Positions 34,070-42,812 are shown, counted from the first letter of the stretch. The stretch: DNA of 64,000 nucleotides from an uncultured Prevotella sp. (GCA_946186115.1 CAMHLV010000005.1:30729-94728); one strand, 5' to 3'. The notes: a model not told the origin generated them from the letters alone. Made by a program: numbers and translations.

Positions 34070-35275
34070 CTACAACTTCAGCCTCTCAGCCATAACCCTT
34101 CCCAGAGCCTCACACTGAGCTTTTGTCTCAGCAGTGAGGCTCTGCTTTATCTCTACAGGTTCGCCCACAGCCTCGAAGTGCAGTCGCTCATCATTCCATT
34201 TCTGTATCTCGCTGACAGCCTTCGATGCCCAGCCATAAGAGCCGAACCAGCCCAGCAGGTGGTTTTTGATATCTTTGCCGGCGAGTTCAGAGAGCAGCAC
34301 ATCCATCTCGTGATAGAGAGCAGTATTGTAGGTCGGTGCACCCACTATCAGTCCCTTGTAGCGGAACACATCGCGGATGATATACGAGTGGTGAGTCTTC
34401 GACACGTTATACATTACTATGTTCCTGACGCCAGCCTCCGAGGCAGCACGAGCTATCACCTCGGCAGCCCTCTCGGTATTGCCATACATGGTGCCGTAGC
34501 AGATTACGAGTCCCGGCTCCGTCTCATATTTCGACATACGGTCGTATTCGGCTATTACCCGGTCGATATACTGGTGCCATACAGGACCGTGTGTGGCACA
34601 GATGTAGTCCAGCTTCACGCCCTCCAGCTTCTTCAGGGCGTTCTGCACGGGAGTTCCGTATTTGCCAACGATGTTAGAGTAGTAGCGCACCATCTCAAGC
34701 CAGAATGTGTCGCAGTTAATCTGCGAGTCGATTATTCCTCCGTTCAGCGCTCCGAAGCATCCGAAGGCATCGCCAGAGAATAATACCGTGTGTTGTGACT
34801 GTGTCACAACAGACGGCACACACAGCGTCACCATAGTCTCAGGCCAGTGCACCATTGGAGTCAGCACAAAGTTAAGCGTCTGTTTGCCCAAAGCAAGGCT
34901 GTCGCCGTTTTTCACCTCCATGGTGCCGTCGCTGATGCCATAGAAGCCCTCCATCATCTGGAAAGTCTTCTTGTTGCCCACAATCTTGATCTCGGGATAA
35001 TACTTCCTGATGAGCGCTATAGAGCCGCTGTGGTCGGGCTCCATGTGGTTTATCACCAGATAATCCACCTGTCGGTCGCCGATGACCTCGTGGATATGTT
35101 CGATAAACTGTGTGAAGAAGTCAACCTCTACGGTATCTACAAGGCACACCTTCTCATCGTCGATGAGGTATGAATTATAACTCACGCCATTTGGCAGGGG
35201 CCAAAGACCTTCGAATAGCGACTTGTTGCGGTCGTTGACACCCACGTAATAGATGTTTTCTGTAATATTCTGCAT
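34070..35275 (-). CDS. fprA: Flavodiiron protein (O2/NO reductase, FprA type)
   Basis: A 401-residue A-type flavodiiron protein that reduces oxygen to water, or NO, protecting anaerobes. The metallo-beta-lactamase-like domain carries the diiron motif HMEPDH with later ligands in MVHWPETM, FSGDAFG and CATHGP. The C-terminal flavodoxin domain binds FMN through YGTMYGNTERAAEV and VGAPTYN. It lies only 5 bases downstream of the PfkB kinase gene and is probably co-transcribed with it. Confidence 0.95.
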   Translation of the reverse strand: MQNITENIYYVGVNDRNKSLFEGLWPLPNGVSYNSYLIDDEKVCLVDTVEVDFFTQFIEHIHEVIGDRQVDYLVINHMEPDHSGSIALIRKYYPEIKIVGNKKTFQMMEGFYGISDGTMEVKNGDSLALGKQTLNFVLTPMVHWPETMVTLCVPSVVTQSQHTVLFSGDAFGCFGALNGGIIDSQINCDTFWLEMVRYYSNIVGKYGTPVQNALKKLEGVKLDYICATHGPVWHQYIDRVIAEYDRMSKYETEPGLVICYGTMYGNTERAAEVIARAASEAGVRNIVMYNVSKTHHSYIIRDVFRYKGLIVGAPTYNTALYHEMDVLLSELAGKDIKNHLLGWFGSYGWASKAVSEIQKWNDERLHFEAVGEPVEIKQSLTAETKAQCEALGRVMAERLKL

Positions 35276-35280
35276 AATAC

Positions 35281-36222
35281 TTATAATTTTAGATTTTCAT
35301 TTTGTAATTTCCCAAATTCTGTCGAGACGTAGTTATACAGACTGCTGCACACCTCGGCGGCAAACGTCTGGCCGCTCTCTATCAGTGCGTCCCACTGCGC
35401 CTCGCTGAGTCCGCGGTCAAAGTCGCTGCGCGTGATGCCCTGCCTGATGATTCCCAGCAGTAATCCCGCATTGAAGTTATCTCCGGCCCCGATGGTGCTT
35501 ACCGCCTGGATAGGCCTTACGGGATACTGCTTCTTCAGTCCAGCGTCGGCACGCAGTTCTATGGGCTTTGGTCCCTGAGTATAGATAAACTTCTTGGTGT
35601 AGAACATTATCTGCGAACGATACACCACGTCGGGGTCATCCTTCTTAAACAGTATCTCAAAGTCTTCCGACGAGCCGCGCACGATGTCAGCCAGTTCAAA
35701 ATTCTCCAGCAGGTTGGGTGTCAGTTTCATCACCTCATGCTGGTGCGAAGCACGGAAATTGACATCGTAATAGAGTATTGCGCCTCGGCTGTGGGCATAT
35801 TCCAGAAATCCCTTCACCTGGGGGCGTATCACGGGGTTCAGCGCATAGTATGAGCCAAACAGCACCAGGTCGTCAGCCTGCACGTCGGGATAAGTGAAGT
35901 CCAGCCGGTCGTTGGGATGGTCTTTATAGAATATGTATTCTGCATCGTTACGCTCATTGAGGAAAGCCAGCGAGAGCGGCGATTTCGAGTCAGGATACAC
36001 ATTCACGCAGTCGGCCTGGCAGCCGTTATCCTTCAGAAACTGGATTATCATTCGCCCCACTCGGTCGTTGCCTGTCTCACTGATAAAACTCGTCTGCACC
36101 CCACAACGTCCCAGCGATATTATGGCGTTAAACGTAGAACCTCCCGGGACGGCATGCACAGGCTGTCCGTCGCGGAAGATGATGTCAAGCACGGTTTCAC
36201 CGATACCAATAACTTTTCGCAT
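35281..36222 (-). CDS. PfkB-family carbohydrate kinase (fructokinase-like)
   Basis: A 313-residue PfkB/ribokinase-fold sugar kinase. It starts at MRKVIGIGETVLDIIF; the ORF-track extension of 50 residues crosses the promoter. VPGGSTFNAIISLGRCG near the N-terminus binds the sugar, and STIGAGDNFNAGLLLG holds the catalytic aspartate and anion hole. The most likely substrate is fructose, by resemblance to Bacteroidota fructokinases, but adenosine or 2-keto-sugars cannot be excluded. A -7 box TATCTTTG at 36240-36247 precedes it. Confidence 0.9.
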   Translation of the reverse strand: MRKVIGIGETVLDIIFRDGQPVHAVPGGSTFNAIISLGRCGVQTSFISETGNDRVGRMIIQFLKDNGCQADCVNVYPDSKSPLSLAFLNERNDAEYIFYKDHPNDRLDFTYPDVQADDLVLFGSYYALNPVIRPQVKGFLEYAHSRGAILYYDVNFRASHQHEVMKLTPNLLENFELADIVRGSSEDFEILFKKDDPDVVYRSQIMFYTKKFIYTQGPKPIELRADAGLKKQYPVRPIQAVSTIGAGDNFNAGLLLGIIRQGITRSDFDRGLSEAQWDALIESGQTFAAEVCSSLYNYVSTEFGKLQNENLKL

Positions 36223-36239
36223 AGTTTTAGAATTTTCGG

Positions 36240-36247
36240 CAAAGATA
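36240..36247 (-). promoter_or_regulatory. -7 promoter box for PfkB-fprA
   Basis: Minus strand TATCTTTG, 18 bases before the ATG. Confidence 0.65.
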
Positions 36248-36341
36248 CGTTTTTTCACGCAACCAGCCAAAAGATAATGCAAAAAAATGCACAGTTGCAT
36301 CTGGACAAATTTTGCAACATAAATACCAATAAGTTTGTTAC

Positions 36342-36530
36342 ACAGCAGCATACGCAGAAGCGGTAAAGGCAATTAAGGAGGCGATACTTGAAAGTCGCTA
36401 TCGTGCTGCTCGGTTGGTAAACAAGGAAGTGTTGGCGCTGTACTATGCCATAGGTGGGTACATTTCCGTTCAAAGCAGAGCAGCAAGATGGGGCACTAAT
36501 GCTATTGGTACTATCTCTGAATTGCTGCAA
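36342..36530 (+). pseudogene. Truncated DUF1016 (YhcG-like) gene fragment
   Basis: The frame starting near 36354 reads AEAVKAIKEAILESRYRAAR, then LVNKEVLALYYAIGGYISVQ and WGTNAIGTISELLQQ. This is the conserved N-terminal domain of the DUF1016/YhcG family, whose C-terminal part is a PD-(D/E)XK nuclease-like domain. Similarity stops after LLQQ, there is no upstream start codon in frame, and the nuclease half is missing. It marks accessory DNA decay beside the ATPase gene. The remaining 36223-36341 shows only the PfkB promoter. Confidence 0.65.
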
Positions 36531-36583
36531 CAGGTAATGAACGAGCGGGCATCGGCAAGGGTGAGGTCATTTTATATTTGTGG

Positions 36584-37720
36584 TCAATATGACCTGCAGA
36601 TCCACATCTCAAGGAAGCGGTCGGAAATGCTGTAAAGCTTTGTGCGTCCATCGTTCTGGTAAGTCAGAAGTTGTTTGTCCAGCAGGGCGCTGATGGCATA
36701 CTGGACAGAACTGGGCGATTTCAGCGCATGCTTCTTTACATAAGCGACAGAGGTGACACCGCTGGCTTTCCCTTCTTTGGCAATGGCCACCAACGTCTCT
36801 TTCTGCTGGTAGTTGAGCTGGTTCATAACCGAGGCAAACGAACGGCCTTTCTCTTCCAGAATGTCACTCAGAATCTTGTTTATGTCGGTTTCGTCTATGG
36901 TCTTCTCGTGATCAATATATGCAAATGCGTTGTGGAGCACGTTGTGCACGTAGTAGGTGTGCCCTTCGAAAAGGTCATAAGCTAGAGATAGTGCATTGGG
37001 AGCAATCCTTCGTCCGGACTTCGCGAACTGCTCTTCGGCAAAGGCAGTATAGACGTCCTTTGAGATTCTGTCTAAGTATATCTGCTCTGCGCTGTTATAG
37101 AACGGCTTGGCGGCAGAATTGAACATGTTTTCAAGGACATGACGGTTGCTGCCAGCATAGATGAACAGACAGTTGTTCATCTTCTGGATATACGTACGAA
37201 GCATGGCCTCGACGTTCTTCTCCGGATAGTTAGCTATTTGTTGGAACTCGTCAATGGCGAAGATGCAAGGTTTATCGGCCTGTTCCAGATAACGGAAAAT
37301 TTCTTCCAGCGTCAATTCTGGAGAGAGGATGTCGCCCAGTTTGATGTTGAAAGTGGGCATATTGGAAACGGGGTCGTAGCCGAAACTGCCTTCCAGCGAG
37401 TGAAGTGCCGCCAGGAATTTATTCAGGACGTTCTTTCCCTTGGGCACCAGTACGGTGTAGATCTCCTTACTGAGAAACAATACCAACTCGTGTAGGCTGG
37501 TGGTAGGGTAAATGTCCGTATAGAAAGTGTAGCAGTTATCTTTGATAGACGGTTGCTCGAACACATGGCGTATCAACTGCGTCTTGCCCATTCTTCTGGG
37601 CGATGTTAACAGAATGTGCGCTTTGTTTTCAAGAGTGCGGACTATCCACGACGTTTCTTTCTCTCTATCGCAGAAATAGGATTCTGGGATGATGCCAGTG
37701 ATGTAGAATGGATTTTCCAT
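36584..37720 (-). CDS. AAA/STAND-type ATPase (archaeal-ATPase-like)
   Basis: A 378-residue ATPase_2-family protein. MENPFYITGIIPESYFCDREKET opens it, followed by Walker A LTSPRRMGKTQLIRH, Walker B CIFAIDEFQQI, a sensor region FIYAGSNRHVLENMF and a C-terminal winged-helix part (GVTSVAYVKKHALKSPSSVQYAISALLDKQLL). These are orphan ATPases of unknown role, common in Bacteroidota accessory regions. A TAACTTTG box at 37747-37754 (minus) precedes it. Confidence 0.85.
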   Translation of the reverse strand: MENPFYITGIIPESYFCDREKETSWIVRTLENKAHILLTSPRRMGKTQLIRHVFEQPSIKDNCYTFYTDIYPTTSLHELVLFLSKEIYTVLVPKGKNVLNKFLAALHSLEGSFGYDPVSNMPTFNIKLGDILSPELTLEEIFRYLEQADKPCIFAIDEFQQIANYPEKNVEAMLRTYIQKMNNCLFIYAGSNRHVLENMFNSAAKPFYNSAEQIYLDRISKDVYTAFAEEQFAKSGRRIAPNALSLAYDLFEGHTYYVHNVLHNAFAYIDHEKTIDETDINKILSDILEEKGRSFASVMNQLNYQQKETLVAIAKEGKASGVTSVAYVKKHALKSPSSVQYAISALLDKQLLTYQNDGRTKLYSISDRFLEMWICRSY

Positions 37721-37746
37721 TATATTGTTTTTTGCAATTTCGACTG

Positions 37747-37754
37747 CAAAGTTA
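37747..37754 (-). promoter_or_regulatory. -7 promoter box for the ATPase gene
   Basis: Minus strand TAACTTTG, 27 bases upstream of the ATG. A direct repeat TACAAATTCTATAAT lies just beyond. Confidence 0.55.
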
Positions 37755-37834
37755 AGGAAATTATTTCAATTATACAAATTCTATAATACAAATTCTATAA
37801 TTGCATTCGAACTTAACTTGATTCATTTCGAGTT

Positions 37835-37978
37835 CTATTCCCAGTCCTCCTCGTCGGCCCAGCCGCTCTCACGGCTGTGCACTATGCCGCCCTCGTTGCC
37901 ACCACTGCCGCCGCCATAGCCGATGCCACCGTCACCGTCAATGTCCTTGATGCTATCAGTTAGTATCTTGTAGCCCCG
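37835..37978 (-). pseudogene. Orphan C-terminal fragment, Gly-rich
   Basis: Minus frame reads YKILTDSIKDIDGDGGIGYG, then GGSGGNEGGIVHSR and GWADEEDWE before a stop. It has codon-like composition and a typical acidic C-terminal end but is cut off upstream by TAA with no start. I do not recognise the protein. Probably the tail of a gene lost when the neighbouring element inserted. Confidence 0.35.
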
Positions 37979-38023
37979 TTAGGTAATTCGGAAAAGCAAT
38001 AGTAATGTAACGACGACAACATG

Positions 38024-38098
38024 AATCTTACACTTTTTTATATAACTGTCTAATTATTAGATGTTTGATTTATATGTAAGATAGTTGAAATCCTACAC
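38024..38098. repeat. Paired AATC(T/C)TACAC repeats, 65 bp apart, left of the VirE-like gene
   Basis: AATCTTACAC at 38024-38033 and AATCCTACAC at 38089-38098. The inverted word GTGTAAGATT occurs twice, also 65 bp apart, right of the gene. Confidence 0.6.
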
Positions 38099-38159
38099 TT
38101 TTTGATTTAAGATTGCAAACTTTTCCTGTCATAGTCTTGTATTTTTGACATAAAAGGAT

Positions 38160-38167
38160 TATCTTTG
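38160..38167 (+). promoter_or_regulatory. -7 promoter box for the VirE-like gene
   Basis: TATCTTTG, 26 bases before the ATG. Confidence 0.65.
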
Positions 38168-38192
38168 TAGGCAGTAACAAACCTACAAAGCT

Positions 38193-40211
38193 ATGAAGAT
38201 AACAATCATCAACAACGAAAGAAATGAAAAACGGTACACTCGTGAGGAGCTCGACGAGTTCGTTTCTCAGCTGAAAGACGGAACATTCAGCCAGCATTAT
38301 GTGCAAGACTATTACAAGGAGGTATGCTTTGCTGCAGAATGGATGAAACAGAGCGGCGAGTTGAAGGCCAAAAGCTTCAATGCGCTCGTATTGTTGTCAT
38401 TGGAGAATCTACGCAACTTGGCCACTGTCCAGGAATACAAACGCCTCGCCACGCAGCAGCCCTATACCCAACTCTGTTTTCTCGGCCACGATGGTCATTC
38501 ACTCCGCATCGTCTGTCCATACGCTGTCTCTGACGGTGAGCCTTCGGAAACGGCCCTGCTAAATGCCTTCCGTAAGCTGCACTATATATACTCTTCACAG
38601 TTGGGCACCACACTTGTTGAGACGGAACCCACATTCTTGAGCTGTTGCATGACCAGCTACGATCCGCAGCCATTCTATAACCCCTCGGCCATCGCCGTCA
38701 CCGTATCCAATGAGCCTGAAGAGTCGCCAGAGTTTCGTCCTATGCAGGAGAATATCAGCGACTACAACTGGCCAGAGGAGATTCCGGGACTGACCGTCCA
38801 TGAAAGTCGCTTGCGCCGTTTCCATGACTGCCTCAATGTCGCCATTGAAACACATCGCGATATTAAAGAAGATGAAATGTTCACAGACGCTGTGCTGGAA
38901 CAGTTGGCCGACGGCTGTCGCCAGATGGGTTTGCCACAGGCCTGGTGTGCACGCATGTGTACCTTCATCCCCATGCTCGGAGGAATAAAGAATCAGGAAA
39001 CCATCGAGGCCGTATTCCAGACTGCCTACCTGCGCGAGACACTGAAAACCTTCCCCCTGAAGTATATCCGTCCTTCGGCCTTGCTTACCTACAAGACCGA
39101 GGCATATATGAAGGAACACTACACGCTGCGACTCAACGTGATGACCGGCACACCTGAATACCGTCTGAATGCCGTGGGCTATGGCTTCTGGCCACTGGAT
39201 CAGGCGGCCCGCAACACAATGGCCATCAAGGCCCTGAAGGCTGGCGTCGAGTCGTGGGACAAGGACCTGAACCGCTATATTGACTCGAACCTCATTCCCA
39301 AATACTATCCGATGGAGGACTATATCAAGCATCTGCCAAAATGGAATGGCAAGACAGACTATGTAGGTGAGCTTGCACGCCGCGTGAAGACCGATAACCC
39401 ATATTGGGAAAGCGACTTCCATACATGGATGCTCTCTATGGTGGCGCAGTGGCTAGGCAAGGACCGCCAACACGGCAATGCCATCGTGCCACTGCTCATC
39501 GGTCCTCAGGGCTCAGGCAAGACCACTTTCTGCAAGCGTCTGCTGCCTGGATACTTGCAGATATATTTCAACGACCGTATTTCAATGAAGAGCGACAACG
39601 ACATCTTCATCGCCATGTCGAGCTATGCCCTCATCAACATCGACGAGTTCGATGCTATGTCGAAGTCGCAGCAGCCCATCCTGAAGTATCTGCTCTCGAA
39701 ACACGACGTGAAGTTCCGTCCGCCTTACGGGAAGACGATGGAAGAACGGCAGCGCTTCGCCTCGTTCATTGCCACCACCAACAATCGCCGTCCACTGGTG
39801 GATCCCACAGGTTCCCGCCGTTTCATCTGCGTCTATGCCGATGAAATAGACAACGACGGCAACATCTATTACGACAAGCTATACAGCCAGCTCTATGCAG
39901 AGCTACAGGAGGGGCGTAGATACTGGTTTGAGGACGAGGAAAACGCCCGTATCATTCAGCAGAACGAGTCATTCCAGCAGGTAAGCAGCTACGAACAGAT
40001 GATAGCGCTCACCTACCTGTCACCTGATGACACCCCTGAAGATGCTGAGTTCATACCCCTTCAGTCGATTATGAAGCGACTTGAGAAGATGTTTCCTACC
40101 TTTACCATTAAGAAGGGAACGGATGTTGAACTCGGGAAACGCCTGTCGAAAATGGGATATGAGCGCAAGCGCAACAACAAAGGTTCGGCATTTAAGGTGG
40201 AAGGGATATAA
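38193..40211 (+). CDS. VirE/VapE-like protein: BT4734-like N-terminus and P-loop ATPase
   Basis: A 672-residue protein of a type widespread in Bacteroidota. The N-terminal half includes MKITIINNERNEKRYTREEL and a BT4734-like region. The ATPase part has Walker A LLIGPQGSGKTTFCKRLLP, Walker B ALINIDEFDAMSK and ATTNNRRPLVDPTGSRRF, as in VirE/VapE and phage D5-like helicase-primases. The C-terminus (FIPLQSIMKRLEKMFPTF) matches the DUF3874 region. Such genes come from plasmids or phages and are often kept alone. Here it has its own promoter and is followed by an HU-like gene; repeats with 65-bp period surround it. No integrase is present. Confidence 0.88.
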   Translation: MKITIINNERNEKRYTREELDEFVSQLKDGTFSQHYVQDYYKEVCFAAEWMKQSGELKAKSFNALVLLSLENLRNLATVQEYKRLATQQPYTQLCFLGHDGHSLRIVCPYAVSDGEPSETALLNAFRKLHYIYSSQLGTTLVETEPTFLSCCMTSYDPQPFYNPSAIAVTVSNEPEESPEFRPMQENISDYNWPEEIPGLTVHESRLRRFHDCLNVAIETHRDIKEDEMFTDAVLEQLADGCRQMGLPQAWCARMCTFIPMLGGIKNQETIEAVFQTAYLRETLKTFPLKYIRPSALLTYKTEAYMKEHYTLRLNVMTGTPEYRLNAVGYGFWPLDQAARNTMAIKALKAGVESWDKDLNRYIDSNLIPKYYPMEDYIKHLPKWNGKTDYVGELARRVKTDNPYWESDFHTWMLSMVAQWLGKDRQHGNAIVPLLIGPQGSGKTTFCKRLLPGYLQIYFNDRISMKSDNDIFIAMSSYALINIDEFDAMSKSQQPILKYLLSKHDVKFRPPYGKTMEERQRFASFIATTNNRRPLVDPTGSRRFICVYADEIDNDGNIYYDKLYSQLYAELQEGRRYWFEDEENARIIQQNESFQQVSSYEQMIALTYLSPDDTPEDAEFIPLQSIMKRLEKMFPTFTIKKGTDVELGKRLSKMGYERKRNNKGSAFKVEGI

Positions 40212-40220
40212 CAAACAAAA

Positions 40221-40304
40221 GTAAAACAACTTGTTTTACTGTCGTCAAGACGGTTTAAGACATAGACAACATGCTTATAAAAAAAGTAAAACAAGTTGTT
40301 TTAC
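40221..40304. repeat. Two 19-bp palindromes GTAAAACAA-(C/G)-TTGTTTTAC, 65 bp apart
   Basis: At 40221-40239 and 40286-40304, differing only at the central base. Likely a binding site for a dimeric protein, perhaps the HU-like or VirE-like product, or an operator for the HU-like gene. Confidence 0.65.
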
Positions 40305-40318
40305 AACAAGTAACAGCA

Positions 40319-40393
40319 GTGTAAGATTAACAGCAACATACACTCTGTATATGTTACTGATTATAAAGCAGATAAGACAAATAGTGTAAGATT
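40319..40393. repeat. Paired GTGTAAGATT repeats, 65 bp apart, right of the VirE-like gene
   Basis: Exact copies at 40319-40328 and 40384-40393, in inverted orientation to the left-hand pair. A weaker GTTTAAGACA at 40253 extends the 65-66-bp spacing. Confidence 0.6.
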
Positions 40394-40416
40394 GAATAAA
40401 TAAAGATAAAAAGAAA

Positions 40417-40833
40417 ATGGCAGTACATATCAAATTAATCAAGAACAATATCAAGCGCAGCAGTTCATACGGGAAATATTTTGCTAAGGCTGTAAGTCAG
40501 GGTGATGTGACGCTCGATGAAATCGCAGCTGAGGCTTGCCGTAACAGCGGTTTTTCAGAAGGAGCCGTCGTCGGTGTAGTGACAGAATTACAGGATATTT
40601 TGAAGGAGAAACTACGGAATGGCCAGACTGTGGTACTTCCTGGCATCGGCCGTTTCAGCCTCCGCGTGGAGAGCATCGGTGTGGATAATCCCAAGACCTT
40701 CAACATACGCCAGCACATCACCCGAATCATTTGCGGCTTCCTCCCCGCTGGCCGCCGCATTCAGGGCCGTCATATCCTTTACGACTTCTGTGATGGCGTC
40801 GATGCCGTATGGCAAAATGGCTTCAAGCCATGA
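40417..40833 (+). CDS. HU-like DNA-binding protein
   Basis: A 138-residue HU-family protein of the longer Bacteroidota type. The HU pattern is visible in SSSYGKYFAKAVSQGDVTLDEIAAEA, VVTELQDILKEKLRNGQTVVLPGIGRFSLRVE and the region IRQHITRIICGFLPAGR. These proteins are often encoded next to VirE/VapE-like genes. I infer that it bends DNA at the repeat region directly upstream. Nothing indicates truncation. Confidence 0.85.
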   Translation: MAVHIKLIKNNIKRSSSYGKYFAKAVSQGDVTLDEIAAEACRNSGFSEGAVVGVVTELQDILKEKLRNGQTVVLPGIGRFSLRVESIGVDNPKTFNIRQHITRIICGFLPAGRRIQGRHILYDFCDGVDAVWQNGFKP

Positions 40834-40896
40834 GATGACTAATGAAGAAAAATCGAAAATTTTTCAAAAAAACAACCAGCGTGTTGATTTTTTTTG

Positions 40897-40904
40897 TATA
40901 TTTG
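40897..40904 (+). promoter_or_regulatory. -7 promoter box for truncated sensor gene
   Basis: TATATTTG, about 90 bases before the ATG at 40993. Confidence 0.6.
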
Positions 40905-40992
40905 CCGACAAATACCAAATATTGTAAAAACATATATCAACTGGCCCCATATCCCTCACGCAATATGGAGCATTACTAAAAAGCAAAAAGAT

Positions 40993-41550
40993 ATGCTCAA
41001 GAAGAACAAGCTGAACATACAGATTATCATCGAGGCACTATTGGTGCTGGCTGTGACTTTGGGTATATTGGCTTATTTCACACAAAAAGCTCTCAGGCAA
41101 GAGGCACTGCTCAATGCGGAGCAGCTGCTGGAGGGTACCATGCAGGATATAGACAACATCTTGCTGAATGTAGAACAGTCAACGGCAAATGTGTATTATG
41201 ACTTGCTGGAGCATCTGGACGATCCCGACAGGATGTTCACCTACAGCAAGGAACTGGTAGAGAACAACCCCAACATCATTGGTTGCGCCATTGTCTTCAA
41301 ACCCGGTTTCTACCCTGGCAAGAACCTCTTTATGGCCTATGTACACCGTAGGTCGTCAGACACCTATGACCAGGCAGAACTGGTGACGTCGGAAACGTTT
41401 ATCGACCGCCCTTATAATGAGCAGGTATGGTACACCATTCCCGTGGAGGAAGGAAAGATAGGGTGGATTGACCCGCTGAAGGGTAAAGAGACGGAAAATG
41501 AGCCTCCAGCATCGACACAGACTATCACGATGGCTGCAGGATTACGGTAG
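40993..41550 (+). CDS. Membrane-anchored cache-type sensor domain, C-terminally truncated
   Basis: A 185-residue protein: one transmembrane helix (IIIEALLVLAVTLGILAYF), then an extracytoplasmic region like the N-terminal part of a PDC/cache sensor (ALRQEALLNAEQLLEGTMQD, NPNIIGCAIVFKPGFYPG, QVWYTIPVEEGKIGWIDPLKG). Homologues I remember continue into a second membrane helix and an output domain such as a SpoIIE-type phosphatase. Here the frame turns into PPASTQTITMAAGLR and stops. It is therefore probably a disrupted receptor gene, truncated by a deletion just before the M16 gene. Confidence 0.65.
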   Translation: MLKKNKLNIQIIIEALLVLAVTLGILAYFTQKALRQEALLNAEQLLEGTMQDIDNILLNVEQSTANVYYDLLEHLDDPDRMFTYSKELVENNPNIIGCAIVFKPGFYPGKNLFMAYVHRRSSDTYDQAELVTSETFIDRPYNEQVWYTIPVEEGKIGWIDPLKGKETENEPPASTQTITMAAGLR

Positions 41551-41573
41551 AAATGCCCAAGTAACAGATAATT

Positions 41574-42800
41574 ATGACAAACTATAACACAACAACACTA
41601 AACAACGGACTACGCATCATACACCTGCCGTCGGCATCGCCAGTGGTGTATTGCGGCATAGGCATCAATGCCGGATCACGCCACGAGGCACTGGGCGAAG
41701 AGGGACTGGCACACTTCTGCGAGCATACCACATTCAAGGGAACTAAGAAGCGCTCGGCACTACAGATCCTAAACTGTCTGGAGAGCGTGGGCGGCGACCT
41801 CAATGCGTTTACCAACAAGGAAGATACCATATTCTATGCAGCCATACAGCGCGAACACTTCACACGAGCCGTAAACCTGCTGACCGACATCGTATTCTTC
41901 AGCATATATCCACAGCACGAGATAGAGCACGAGGTGGACGTGATATGCGACGAGATAGAGAGCTACAACGACTCACCGGCAGAACTCATCTACGACGAGT
42001 TTGAAAACATGATATTCTGCGGACATCCACTGGGACATAACATCCTGGGAACACGTGAGCGAGTACAGGGCTTCACAAGCAATGATGCACAGCGATTTAC
42101 ACAGCGATACTACCGGCCAGACAATGCTATATTTTTTGTATATGGCGACATCAGTTTCCCACAATTGGTAAAGATGCTGGAAAGGAAAGTGGGCCCCCAC
42201 CTCACAGGGGGACAGACCCCATGTGAGGCCCACCTCACAGAGGGTCTGTCCCCCTGTGAGGTTGAGGTTGAGCGCCCCTCTCATCATCAGGCTCACGTGA
42301 TGCTGGGGTGCAAGACTTTCGGTTACGACGATGTGCGCCGCATGCCGCTATACCTGCTGAACAACATACTGGGCGGACCGGGAATGAACGCACGGCTGAA
42401 TATCTCGCTGAGGGAGCGACAAGGGCTGGTATATACCGTGGAAAGCTCGATGGCAAGCTATAGCGACACAGGATGCTGGAGTGTGTACTTCGGCTGCGAC
42501 CACCACGACGTGAAGAGATGCCTGAAACTGGTGAACCGCGAACTGGACCGCATGATGCAGCATCCCTTGAGCCCGCGACAGCTGACTGCCGCCAAACGAC
42601 AGTTGAAAGGACAGCTGACGATAGCCTGCGACAACCGCGAACAGTTTGCCCTCGACATAGCCAAGCACTATCTGCACAGGGGCAAACGGCGCGACATCAC
42701 TGAACTGCTGGCTAACATTGATGCCATCACTGCCACTCAGATACAAGATGTGGCTCAGGAGCTTTTCGCTCCGAGCCACATGCAAATGATAACTCTTTAG
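41574..42800 (+). CDS. M16-family zinc peptidase
   Basis: A 408-residue insulinase/PqqL-type peptidase with no signal peptide. The inverted zinc motif HxxEH is HFCEH (residues 47-51), followed by VIC-DEIESYNDSPAE with the distal glutamate. The C-terminal inactive half has LNNILGGPGMNARLNISLRERQGLVYTV. It degrades peptides or processes proteins, probably in the cytoplasm. Between LERKVG and ERPSHHQAHVMLG lies an in-frame hairpin repeat encoding PHLTGGQTPCEAHLTEGLSPCEVEVE, at the link between the two halves. Confidence 0.92.
   Translation: MTNYNTTTLNNGLRIIHLPSASPVVYCGIGINAGSRHEALGEEGLAHFCEHTTFKGTKKRSALQILNCLESVGGDLNAFTNKEDTIFYAAIQREHFTRAVNLLTDIVFFSIYPQHEIEHEVDVICDEIESYNDSPAELIYDEFENMIFCGHPLGHNILGTRERVQGFTSNDAQRFTQRYYRPDNAIFFVYGDISFPQLVKMLERKVGPHLTGGQTPCEAHLTEGLSPCEVEVERPSHHQAHVMLGCKTFGYDDVRRMPLYLLNNILGGPGMNARLNISLRERQGLVYTVESSMASYSDTGCWSVYFGCDHHDVKRCLKLVNRELDRMMQHPLSPRQLTAAKRQLKGQLTIACDNREQFALDIAKHYLHRGKRRDITELLANIDAITATQIQDVAQELFAPSHMQMITL
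42191..42263. repeat. Long hairpin repeat translated inside the M16 peptidase
   Basis: CCTCACAGGGGGACAGACC at 42200-42218 and its exact reverse complement at 42243-42261, separated by 24 bases that themselves contain TGTGAGG/CCTCACA. Adds about 25 residues. Confidence 0.7.
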
Positions 42801-42812
42801 TATCTAATCTGT

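Noticed and set aside
37725-38192. Region without an intact gene, possible RNA gene
   Set aside because: I looked for tRNA or other RNA hairpins and saw only the orphan fragment, direct repeats and the VirE promoter.
38024-40393. Possible CRISPR array from repeated 10-mers
   Set aside because: Only two copies per side, 10-base repeats, no cas genes; spacing fits a protein-binding array instead.
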